Source: Welwitschia mirabilis
Lineage: Eukaryota > Gnetophyta > Gnetopsida > Welwitschiales
Reading direction: 5' to 3'
DNA: 49,994 bases
NCBI GenBank assembly: GCA_051453625.1
Contig: JBOZIK010000001.1
Span: 129,108,792-129,158,785 of the forward strand
Shown here: positions 21,666-31,050 of the stretch, piece after piece
Layout of the letters: each line of letters starts with the position of its first letter
Numbering within the stretch: position 1 is the first letter of the stretch
Made by a program: the position numbers and the translations under genes
Notes under the pieces: model-generated
What the model was told of the DNA's origin: nothing
What the model saw: only the letters and a program-made list of their open reading frames with translations
The model's database searches: none

Positions 21666-23111
21666 TATTGTCTATGTGAGTATAGTAAACTAGATTTAAA
21701 GTAAGTTAAAACTCAGTATCATTATTCCATAGGGATATATATGTAATATCTTAATAAAAGTAACATAAAAATCCTAACTCAAAATAAAAGTTAAGCAAAC
21801 ATAAAATTAAAGTTAAGATTTTAATGATTCTTGATTAACAACATAAGGAAATGGAAGTGCTTTAAAGATTTAATTAGTTTATATAATGCTCCACCTTTAC
21901 TCCAATGATTGTTATATCCCTAAAAAATAAACTAAGATTATCAAGTCATTAAGGCTCGGGTGTGGAGGCATAATCTCATCTATAACATTAATGTTAGTAA
22001 GTTATTCAATCTCGGTAATCCTTCATAGTCCTTTGTAAGCATGAAAAGTATGAACAATTGGATACAAAATCCATCAAATAATAGTAACAATGAATCATAA
22101 AAGTAACCTTAAGGAACTTAGTCAGTGATGAAGAACTTGATAACTAAGTAGTCCCACATAAGGATTGCTAATATCAAATTAGTGTACATTAATAATTAAA
22201 GAATGAACAACTACTTAAATAAATAAGATCTAGCCTCACCTAAAGATTTCTAATACCAAATTAATTCACATTAAAAATAAAATAATGAAAAGATAATCTA
22301 AAATTAAAATTTGAAATATACATTATAACAACGAAGAAAGCTGAATTAAGTGGACTTCTCAACTAGCCTTGGAATAAATTCACCCTTAAGAAAGATGATT
22401 AGAATGCCATGACATCTTAGTTCTCCAATTATTTCCATCATACTATGCTAATTTAACGATCCATTACAATTAGGGTTCAATGCCCTTTACCCTTTTATAG
22501 AAGAGGGAAGGCTTAGAGATCTTTTTCATAATGTGGTTGATGGGCAATTTCATAAGAAAGATTACATTAGTTTGGTTACTTAAGGAGGAAGTGACAAATT
22601 GTAGCATATAGCCTTAAAGAAGGATTTTTTGTCTTCTAATGTAAGAAAATCAATGACATTTTCCTTGATTAATGATGCAACTACCAACAGATTTCATGTC
22701 ATGTGTATTCTACATAATCATCCTCGTTGCTATCACATGTTGCTGTGACATGTCATTGTACACTTCTACTAGGTATCATTGGAATTAAAGGCTTATTTTG
22801 ATTTAACATCTGGCTAAGCCCAAAAGTGTAAAATGTTGAACTTTTCAAAAGGATGCCAAAACATGAGTTTGAAGAGACTCTACCCCAGAAGATTAGCAAT
22901 GCTAGTGGACTTAGATGTTGGTGTCTGTATTTTGTATTAGAATAACTTTAGTTTATGGAATGTCTTCAAAAAACTAGAATTAAACTTATCAATGTTATAG
23001 GGAAGTTCATAATTTCATTAAACATGATAAAAAGGGTAAAATAAATCATTTTATAATGTAAAATTAATCAATTATACTTGCTTGGAATGTCCTTTTTTAC
23101 ATGTAAACACA
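21666..23111 (-). mobile_element. 3' LTR of element C
   Basis: This is homologous along its length to 37089-38491. Diagnostic shared blocks are gacataaggaaatggaagtgc, aagattatcaagtcatt.aggct and atcaattatacttgctt. The left end is TATTG (from TGTTG), and the right end is ...acaca beside the polypurine tract. A TATA box on the minus strand lies at 22490-22499. Confidence 0.9.
22490..22499 (-). promoter_or_regulatory. TATA box in the 3' LTR of element C
   Basis: TATAAAAGGG on the minus strand, in the same position of the LTR as 37843-37852 in the other copy and as the TATA boxes of element B. Conservation in four LTRs supports it as the U3 promoter. Confidence 0.75.
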
Positions 23112-23120
23112 CCCCCAACT
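23112..23120 (-). promoter_or_regulatory. Polypurine tract of element C
   Basis: The minus strand reads AGTTGGGGG immediately before the LTR start TGTGTTTACATG. This is where plus-strand DNA synthesis would be primed. Confidence 0.75.
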
Positions 23121-23641
23121 AGACTTTTGCTAGTCCCTTATCAAAACATTAATAAAGAAATGATCAACATAAGAAATTTATCTAAGTAAAATGTTTAAGT
23201 ATGGAAATGATATAACATTTTTGAAAATTTTTTATTAATTATTAAAAAAATAAGGCATTAAAACAAAAAACAATTATGTAAAAAAATGGATGCCATACTC
23301 CCAACCAAAATTAAACTTTACCATCAAAGTTATAGAGATAGAAAATTGAATACAAAGATTTTGAGTATATGTTAAAGCATTTTAAAAATATTTTACATTA
23401 CATAACTTTTTCACAAGAGTAGAAAATTATTTTGATGTAAGTACTTCAAATATTTATAAAAATTACGATGCAAAGACTTTAAAATAGTATGCAAAAAACA
23501 CTTGAAAACACTATAATGCAATACATAAGACAATGCAAAAAGTGAAATACTCTTAAAAATAATGATCGATCACTAGTTTTATAAGTTAGAATTATTGTGA
23601 ATGTGAGAAAAATGAAATTAAAGGTGAAAATGAGTATGATA
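23121..23641 (-). mobile_element. Internal 3' remnant of element C, no recognisable gene
   Basis: About 520 bases of A-rich sequence between the polypurine tract of C and the 5' LTR of F. No coding motif was found on either strand. Confidence 0.6.
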
Positions 23642-24687
23642 TGTTGATGTAATGTGGTTTAATGTGGACACATCATGTGCCTTATGTTATAGTCATTTTT
23701 TAATGTTATTATTTAGAGAGTTATAATGTATTTGATAAAGGAATTATATCCCACATGGATTAGAAAAGAGGAATAACTCTAAATTCCCTCTATAACATAC
23801 TTCATTGATGTAATGAAATCAAGAAGAAGATTGATACCTCAAATGCTAGAGAATTTATGCTATAACTTGTGCTTGATGTTTACTTAATGATTTAGCTTGT
23901 TATTATGCTTCAGTTTACACTCAAAAGACTTAGATAAGTTTAGATTCTTCATTGTTATAATTTCTTTAAGCATGGATAAGCTTCATTCTCCATTTCATAT
24001 CATGTTTTGTTTAAAATACTTCAAGAGTCAAAGATTAAAGGAAAGATCATGTAATTGAGTTTTAATAAAATTATATTTCAATAAATAAGGAAGATTACAA
24101 GTTTCATTTGAAAGATTTGATTAAAAATTAATGATCTTTAAAGCTTTGTATAAAGATTTAATCATTTCAAGGTGTTCTTGTGTAATTCCAATAAACAAGA
24201 ATAAGAATCTCATATTTAAAGAAAGATCATGAAAGAATCAAATTTTTTAGGCTTTAAATTCACTTTTGAGGTGTTTTATTTGATCTAAATATGAATATAA
24301 ATGAGTTAGCCTCCATATTTTGCCATTATAAATTTGTTTTAGTGCTTTTTAGATCCTATTTAAAAACTATCTTATAGGTTAGACGTCTTTAAATTTGTAG
24401 ATATTTAAAATCCAAGAATTAGATGTCTTTAGCCTTAAAGACATCTTTAGAGAATTTAGTTATTCTAGTTATTAAAAGCCTAGACATTTACTAAATCAAG
24501 GACATCTTCATAGAATTTTGCAATTTACTTACAGAACTTTTAGAAAAGATGTCTAACACATAAAAGATGTTTTTTGTTAATTTTCTAAACACTGTAAAGA
24601 CGTCTAAGATGTTAAAGATGTTTGAACTTCTCTAAGACATCTTCAAGTGAACCAGAATCAACTAGGCCTATCAAGATTCCACTGGTA
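23642..24687 (+). mobile_element. 5' LTR of element F
   Basis: It begins TGTTGATGTAATGTG and is homologous to 28893-29962 throughout (for example gagagtt.taatgtat and aagcttcattc blocks). The 3' third (24375-24650) holds eight or more decayed copies of an AAGACGTCTT-like palindrome. The end is placed at 24687, three bases before the primer site. The exact last bases are ambiguous because the CA terminus is mutated. Confidence 0.88.
24375..24650. repeat. Cluster of decayed AAGACGTCTT palindromes (5' LTR of F)
   Basis: Variants seen: agacgtcttt (24383), agatgtcttt (24421), aagacatcttt (near 24440), ggacatctt (24500), agatgtcta (24548), aagatgttt (24566), aagacgtctaagatg (24598), aagatgttt (24617) and aagacatctt (24635). 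The CG at the palindrome centre is either kept or changed to TG or CA. Confidence 0.8.
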
Positions 24688-24690
24688 AAG

Positions 24691-24702
24691 TGGGATCAGA
24701 GC
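24691..24702 (+). promoter_or_regulatory. Primer-binding site of element F (initiator tRNA-Met)
   Basis: TGGGATCAGAGC differs by one base from TGGTATCAGAGC, the standard primer site of plant copia elements complementary to initiator tRNA-Met. Confidence 0.92.
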
Positions 24703-24774
24703 ATAAGGATAAATACATATATCTATAGAGGATTAAATTTGAAGATCATAAAGGTTAGTTTCATTTTCATTTTA

Positions 24775-25725
24775 ATATGTCAAAGGAAATTCCTAAATGC
24801 TTAATCATCTTTAATGGAAGTCAGGATTTCACTTATTGGTATTAATTGATAAAGACATTACTTAAATTTAATGAATGTTATGATGTAGTTCAAAATGGTT
24901 TCTTTAATTCTCCAAATCCTAATGTGTTGAATAGAAATCAAAAAAGAAAATATGAATTAGAAAAGAGGCACAATGCATTGATCAGGATGATCATCTGCAC
25001 ATCTATAAGTGAAGCCATTGGAGGAAATACAAAGGATTGTTGGAAATAGTTCAAAAATGAGTTTAAATGTAGCTAAGAGAAGATGCAAATCAAACAATTA
25101 AAGAACCAATTAGAATTTAAAAATCTCTACATTACAAGATGTGAGTCCACTAAATTTTTCTTTCAAAGAATATGTCAAGTAGTCAGAAATGTTGATGAAT
25201 ATGATTGTGGATTAACTAAAAAGAAAAAGATAGATAGAATAGTTTAAGTTCTTTACAATAATACCAGATATAAAAGTGTGATTATTACTTTGCTTTAAAC
25301 AAAAGATCTCCATATATTAATAATGGATGCATTGATTACTTATATAAGAACATTGAAAGATTTAGAAAATAAAGTATCTTCACAAGATTATTAGGCCTAT
25401 TTTACAAAGTTTCAAAGAGGAAGAGGAAGAAGTGGAAAATTTGCTAGAGGAAGAGGAAGACAAAGTTATCAAAATCAAGGAAGGAATAATTAGACCTCCA
25501 ATTTTTCTCAAAATAAAGAAAGACAATAAAACTTTAAAGGTTTTTAGAGAGGAAGAAGATTATTACAAAGAGGTGGTAGATTTAATGATCAAAGAGGAAG
25601 GGTTAATTACTTCCAAAACAAGTATCAAAATCAATACTCCAAATAAGAAACAAATAAAGATAAACTATGGTGCACAAGTTACACCCAAAAAAAAAAGAAA
25701 AGGTTATACTAAAGATAAATATTAA
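24775..25725 (+). pseudogene. Copia gag relic (element F)
   Basis: IFNGSQDFTYWY (about 24811-24846) matches the F-x-G-x-N/D-Y-x-W-x start of copia Gag (DUF4219/UBN2). The open stretch 24846-25049 continues MIKTLLKFNECYDVV and EKRHNALIRMIICTSISEAI. A later segment has FQRICQVVRNVDEYD (25165-25205). The C-terminal part is rich in Arg and Gly (FQRGRGRSGKFARGRGR, 25410-25460), then KKKRKGYTKDKY at the end. A CCHC knuckle is not intact. Gag would build the particle. Several frameshifts separate the blocks, and the 97-codon Glu/Lys-rich frame at 25432 is partly out of frame. Confidence 0.8.
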
Positions 25726-25889
25726 TGGAAAGTTGGTTTTACCACCATTTCAAATAATCATAGCTCATCCAAATCTATGAAAGAATGTGAACCATTTACT
25801 TCTTAGCCAAAAATTAACAAAGGAAAGCAAGTTGAAGGAGAGGCAGCAAATTATTTAGCCTTAGTTTCTATAAAAAAATATTGATTCCT

Positions 25890-26180
25890 CCACATGGATT
25901 GTGGATAGTGGTTATTCAAATCACATAACTCCAAATAAAAATTTATTTATTAATTACAAGCCTACTAATTTGGGATCCATCAAAGTTGATGATGGCAATT
26001 TTTTTAAAAGTAGAAGGCATTGGAGATGTCAAAATAAATCTCTAAGATGGAAGATAGATAAATGTTTATGATGTCCTCTTTCATGTGCCCAAGCTTTCTA
26101 ACTCCTTGCTTTCAGTTGAACAGATGATTCAAATAGGCAACAAAGTTATTTTGACAAGAATGGTTGTACCATAAAGGATG
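25890..26180 (+). pseudogene. Copia protease relic with preserved DSG (element F)
   Basis: TWIVDSGYSNHITPNKNLF at about 25893-25949 matches the copia protease site W-hydrophobic-DSGxSxHMTxxxxxF. The catalytic DSG is intact, with Cys changed to Tyr and Met to Ile. SIKVDDGNFF follows, then frame changes. Downstream, VLFHVPKLSNSLLS-like sequence near 26070-26105 fits the DVLYVPxLxxNLLS block. Confidence 0.85.
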
Positions 26181-26289
26181 ATATAGGCTTCTTCACTACT
26201 CTTTAAAGAATGCCAACTCAAATTTATGCATTGGTTTCCATGAGAGATGGCACATCAGGTAAAAATTTAGAACTTATGTCAATGTTAAT

Positions 26290-27260
26290 TGTGATTAAAA
26301 ATCCTTCAATTCTATGACACATGAGTTTAGGACATGCTTCCTACATAAAAATTATGAAGATGTTAAAATATCAATGTGTGTTGGGTATTAAATGTTAAGA
26401 AATACCTACTGGAATTTGTGAAATATGCATGAAGGATAAGAAAAAGGCTAATTCACATAATGCCATCATGAATAGAAAACCTATGCCACTTGAGTTGGTG
26501 CACATGCATTTGATTGATCCAATGAATGTTTCACAATGAAGGATTCAAAATATTTTATGATGATTATTGATGAATTTTCTAAGTATACTTGGTATTATCT
26601 CCTTCAATCTAAAGATGACACATTATCTACTTTAAATATTTTAAATCACATGCTAAAAATCAATTTGGATAAAAGGTAAAAGCCATTAGAAGTGATAGAG
26701 GAGGTGAATTTCTGGATAATGAGTTCAATTAATTTTTGATGATTATGGTATTTCAAAGCAAACAACATGTGGTTATTCTCCATAAAACAATGACATAGCT
26801 AAAAGGAAAAATGATGTCATACAAGAGATGGCACATTGCTTGTTAACATAAGATACATTACCTAATTCTTAGTGGGGTGAGGCTATTACGACAATCTCAT
26901 ATCTTTTCAACTGGATGGTCACTTCATCAAACCAAGATCAAACCTCATATGAGCTATTTTTCAAGAGAGTTCCAAATTTGTCTCATTTTATTATATTTGT
27001 TGGGTATACATACCTAATCAATTAACATCTGAACTTGATCCAAGAAGTCAGAAGTGTATTTTTGTTAGATACGATGTAAAATCTTGTGTGTATAGATGTT
27101 TTAAACCCATTAGTGGAAGATATTTCATTTCTAGAGATGTTAAGTTTGACAAATTAAAATTTGTTTTAGCACACTTCTCTTATGAAGTAGATAATGTTAG
27201 TGATCCATCCATCATTTCTCAATAATCTATGCCATCAAGAATTGTCAAAGATCATCCATC
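26290..27260 (+). pseudogene. Copia integrase relic (element F)
   Basis: The HHCC region has MSLGHASYIKIMKML (family WHxRLGHxSxxxLxxL) and GICEICMKDKKK (CxxC kept). Next are MPLELVHMHLIDPMN (family PLELVHTDVCGPM), FDDYGISKQTTCGYSP and NNDIAKRKNDVIQEMAHCLL (26715-26845, family YSPQQNGVAERKNRTIxEMARxML). WGEAITTISYLFNW, TSYELFFKRVPNLSHF and IFVGYTY then occur near 26875-27015. Stops fall at Gln/Trp codons. The first DDE Asp region is readable (LIDPM) but altered. Confidence 0.85.
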
Positions 27261-27349
27261 TTGTCGAATGTTGGATACAAATTTATAGAGGAGATTTACA
27301 ATAAGTATAAGAAAATCTCATGTAGCACATTCATCCTTAATTGATAAAC

Positions 27350-28361
27350 CAAAATCAGTTGATGAAGCTCTGCAATATTCAAGTTGGAAAAAAGCAATGG
27401 AGAAAGAAATGAATGTAATACTAAAAAATGGCACATAATAACTTCTAGATAAATAAAAGAAAAAGAAGATCATTAACTCAAAATGGATCTACAAAACAAA
27501 AATAAATGAAAAATGCATTGTTATAGGTTACCAAGAAAGGATGGTTACTAGAGGCTACAGGTAAAAGAAGCATATTAATTCGGAGGAAATTTTCCATTGG
27601 TTGCTAAGTTTGAAACCATAACACTGATGATTTATTTAGTAGTCCATGGAGATTATTTTTTGCATCAAATGGATGTAAATAGTGAATTTTTAAATGTCAA
27701 TTTAGGAGAAGAAGTATAAATTTTTTAGCCTGAAGGTTTTATTGTTAAACACTAAGAAAACAAAATATGCAAACTTAAAAAAAGCTCTTTATTACCTCAA
27801 ATAAGCTCCAACGCTTGGTTTAGAATAATAAATAATTACTTGATTGTGAAAGACTACAAAAAATGCATTTTAAAGTCGAATTTATATTTTAAACAATCAA
27901 ATGTTCATTTCATTATGATATCTTTTTGTGTTGATGACATAGTATTTTTTGCTACATGTGAGAAAATGATAGAAAACTTCAAAATGGAAATGAAAACTAA
28001 GTTTGAAATGAAATATTTTGGTATTATTAAATTTTTTTTGAGCATTCAAGTTGATCAAGTCAAAGACTCCATGATTATACACCAATCAAAATTTTCACAA
28101 GTTATAGTGGAAAAATATGAGCTACTTGAAGCAAAACCAACCACCACTCCATTACCTCAAAATCTTAAAATTGAAAGGAAAGATTCTTCAAGGAGGATGG
28201 ATTCTTCTCTTTATAGATTTATGATAGAGTCCTTGAGATTTTTATTTCATATAAGATTTGATATTGAATTTACAACATCATTTTTCTCCAGATATATGGC
28301 TAAACCAAGAGAAAGTCATCTTGTTTCTTTAAAACATCTACTTACTATACTTAATACTTAG
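27350..28361 (+). pseudogene. Copia reverse transcriptase relic (element F)
   Basis: It starts with SVDEALQYSSWKKAMEKEM (family EPxSxxEALxxxxWxxAMxxE), then INSKWIYKTKINE (family KWVYKxKxxxDG) and KLKKALYYLK-AP (family KLxKALYGLKQAPRAW). An open stretch of 173 codons (27840-28361) carries FCVDDIVFFATCEKMI at residues 29-44, the catalytic YVDDI box with Tyr changed to Cys and both Asp kept, then FEMKYFGIIKFFLSIQV (family FEMxDLGxLxYFLGxEV). The stretch does not begin with a natural start; it is simply the longest unbroken piece. Confidence 0.9.
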
Positions 28362-28379
28362 GCTTAAAGTGAAAAAGGA

Positions 28380-28880
28380 TATGAAGATATTCATTTTTAT
28401 TATGATGTTGGTTGGGGTGGATTCATTGAAGATAGAAAATCCAATTTTGGTACTATTATATTATATGGAAGACATCTAATTTATTGGAAGTTAAAAAAAT
28501 AAACATGCATCTTTTTCTCATCCATGAAGCTGAATACATCTCCATGGCTAACTCTCTCCAACATGTTTTATGGATGTTAAAATTATTTAAAAAATTATTG
28601 GTTAAAAAAATAATACTAATTGATATATTTCTTGATAACATATCAGTCATAATGCTTTCTCAAGAGTACACTCTTCACAAGAAAAGTAAGCACATTAAAA
28701 TCAAATATTATTTCATCAAATATAAGGTAAAGGAGAAAATAATCATGCCCAAGCATGTTTCTACAAATGATAAAGTTGCTGATACATTGAAAAAGGAGCT
28801 ACCAATATGCAAGATGGAGTATTTCATATTAAATTCAAATATGATGTTTGTATCTCCAGCATTTAATTTCCACATCATTC
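28380..28880 (+). pseudogene. Copia RNase H relic (element F)
   Basis: After the RT come the degraded family GYxDADWAG block (28377-28440) and then HEAEYISMANSLQHVLWM (28524-28578, family TEAEYIAxxxAxxxxxWL). KKSKHIKIKYYFIKYKVKE (28680-28737) matches RTKHIDIRYHFIRxxVxx, and MPKHVSTNDKVADTLKKEL matches the VxTxxQLADIFTKxL end. The 139-codon open stretch 28484-28903 covers this. Its 20 last residues lie in the polypurine tract and LTR. Confidence 0.88.
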
Positions 28881-28881
28881 T

Positions 28882-28891
28882 AAAGGAGGGA
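28882..28891 (+). promoter_or_regulatory. Polypurine tract of element F
   Basis: aaaggaggga stands directly before the 3' LTR start at 28893. Confidence 0.85.
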
Positions 28892-28892
28892 T

Positions 28893-29962
28893 TGTTGATG
28901 TAATGTGATCCAATATGGACACATCATATGCCTTATGTCATAGTCATTTTTTAATTTTGTTATATAGAGAGTTGTAATGTATATTTTAAAGGTATTATAT
29001 CCCACATGAATTAGAAAAAAGGGATAACTCTAATTCCCCTCTATAATATACTTTGTTAATGTAATGAAATTAAGAAGAAAACTAACACCTCTTCAAGATA
29101 AGAATGAAGCGCTACAGAATTTGTGCCAGAACTTGTGATTGATGTTTGCTTGATGATTGAGCTTTTTCTTATGATTTATTTGACACTTGAAAGACTTAGA
29201 TAAGTTTAGATTCTTTATTGTTATGATTTCTTTAAGCTTGGATAAGCTTCATTCTTAATTTTATATCATGTTTTGTTTAAAATACTTCAAGATTTAAATA
29301 CTAAAGGAAAGATCATGGAAAATATCTTGTAATTAACTCCAAATAGAACTATATTTAAATAAATAAGGAATATTACAAGTTGTATTTGAAAGATTTAATG
29401 AAAGATTGATGATATTTAAATTTTTGTATAAAGATTTAATCACTTTAAGGTGTTTTTGTGTCATTCAATGAAAGGAGAAAAAGATTTTAATATTTGAAGA
29501 AATATCATAAAAGAATCAAATTTTTTTAGGCTTAAAATTCATTTTAAAGTATTTTATTTAATTTAAATATTAATATAGATGAGTTAGCCTCCATATTTTA
29601 TCATTAGAACTTTGTTTTAGTGCTTTTTGGCCCTGTTTCAAAATTACCTTGTAGGTTAGATGTCTTAAAATTTTTATACATTTAGAATCCATGAATTTGA
29701 TGTCTTTAGCCTCAAAGACATCTTTACAAAACTCAGTTTTTCTAGTCATTAAAAGGATAGACATCTGACAGATCAAAGACGTCTTCATAGAATTAAAATT
29801 TACTTACAAAACTTTTAGGAAAGATGTATGATACATCAAAGACACCTTCTGTCAATTATCTGATCATAATAATGATGTCTAATAGGCCAAATATATTTGA
29901 ACTTCTCTAAGACATATTCAAGAAAGCCAAAATTAATGAAGCCTATTAAGCTTCCATTGATA
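28893..29962 (+). mobile_element. 3' LTR of element F
   Basis: Partner of 23642-24687. The 3' third (29660-29920) again carries the decayed GACGTC palindromes (gatgtctta, gatgtcttta, aagacatctt, aagacgtctt at 29777, aagatgta, aagacacctt, gatgtcta, aagacatatt). The end is set by alignment to the 5' LTR and by the adjoining tgatg flank. Confidence 0.88.
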
Positions 29963-30017
29963 TGATGATAAAAAATGAATTACAACTAGCTTTTGAAAAA
30001 TTTTATTAGCGATCTTC
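29963..30017. mobile_element. 55-bp sliver of element C between elements F and B
   Basis: What remains between the two insertions. No feature of its own is seen. F and B therefore integrated within about 55 bp of each other in element C, unless one inserted at the edge of the other. Confidence 0.5.
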
Positions 30018-30623
30018 TTGGGGTATGTGTTCTGTGCTTATTGTCTTTAATTAATTATCTAGAATGATAACCTATAATGTTAATATCTGATATACATAAA
30101 ACAAACTCTTATAGGGAGTCATCCCAAATGTCATACTCTAGAGAGGAATTCAATAGCACATTTAGAAAATTCCTTTAATCAGAAAGGAATTGAACTAATT
30201 TTTTATTCTAATCATAGAATGATAAATAAATGAAAATGAAAAGAAGAGATGAAATGCAATGAATGAATGTAAAGATGAGATACAAGCCTAAATGCAAGTA
30301 TTAACTAACTTTACCAACTTGTTGTCACTCAAGTTGATACTCATATACTATATCAAAATCACAATTATCTTTTATGTAATTAACTTAGTTTTGACATGAT
30401 ATGTAAAAAACATAAGAGAGAAATTAGAAGATATAAAATGATCTTTATTAGCCACAATGTTCTTAAATCTACTTAGAAATAGTCACTTCTTAATGAAGAA
30501 AATACAACTCAATATCAAGATAAGCTTCTCTCCTAAGTTAGATGGATTTCCTACTTAATTAAATTCTAAATCATCATAATAATAATCGATGCATGAAAGG
30601 TGATTATAAATGAGGGCTAAAGG

Positions 30624-30633
30624 CCCTTTTATA
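30624..30633 (-). promoter_or_regulatory. TATA box in the 3' LTR of element B
   Basis: TATAAAAGGG followed by CCTTTAGCCC on the minus strand. The same context recurs at 33711-33720 and in both LTRs of element C. Confidence 0.8.
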
Positions 30634-30710
30634 GAAGAGTGTAGGGTCTAGGTGGTTAGAAGCCTTTGGCTTATAATGGTAAGTTATGATTATAATTAGG
30701 CAATTACAAT

Positions 30711-30965
30711 GTTTGTCACATAGCCCAGGTAGGATGGATAAGATTTTGCATCCTATAGCATTACCTAGAATCTTCATCTTCTTATATTATATGGAGTTTG
30801 TCATGTATCTTGGATAGGATGGATAAGATTCCTCATCTCATAGCATTAGGTGAAATCTTCATCTTCTTGTATTAGGTGGAGTTTGTCATATAGCCTTGGT
30901 AGGATTGATAAAATTCCTCATCTTGTAGCATTAGGTGGAATCTTCATCTTTTTGTATTAGGTGGA
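30711..30965 (-). repeat. 85-bp tandem repeat x3 in U3 of element B (3' LTR)
   Basis: Units start at 30711, 30796 and 30881, with a fourth beginning at 30966 (gtttgtcat). Each is exactly 85 bp and contains gtaggatggataagatt and atcttcatctt blocks. They lie about 80 bp upstream of the TATA box, the place of retroviral enhancer repeats. Confidence 0.92.
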
Positions 30966-31042
30966 GTTTGTCATGATGCATTCAACGCTTTGCCTTTAAA
31001 TTATGATACATCTACCAACTAATAAGGGTAAGTGGTGGATAT

Positions 31043-31050
31043 CCCCTCAA
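31043..31050 (-). promoter_or_regulatory. Polypurine tract of element B
   Basis: TTGAGGGG on the minus strand, immediately before the LTR. Confidence 0.65.

Larger units (their letters stand above)
23642..29962 (+). mobile_element. Element F: full-length Ty1/copia retrotransposon
   Basis: Structure is complete: 5' LTR 23642-24687, primer site 24691-24702, gag, protease, integrase, RT, RNase H, polypurine tract 28882-28891 and 3' LTR 28893-29962. Flanks are tgata (23637-23641) and tgatg (29963-29967), a 5-bp target duplication with one change. It is the least decayed coding element in the window, retaining open stretches of 173 and 139 codons, yet it has frameshifts and stops in every domain. 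It is inserted in the internal part of element C. Confidence 0.9.
30018..31042 (-). mobile_element. 3' LTR of element B
   Basis: Aligned with 33105-34133 over its full length (shared ctttaattaat, tcatactctagaga, aggccctttta and ccaactaat blocks). It contains a TATA box on the minus strand at 30624-30633 and three 85-bp tandem units at 30711-30965, upstream of that TATA in the element's orientation. Confidence 0.88.

Noticed and set aside
27897-28085. Minus-strand 62-codon frame
   Set aside because: Shadow of copia F RT on the plus strand.
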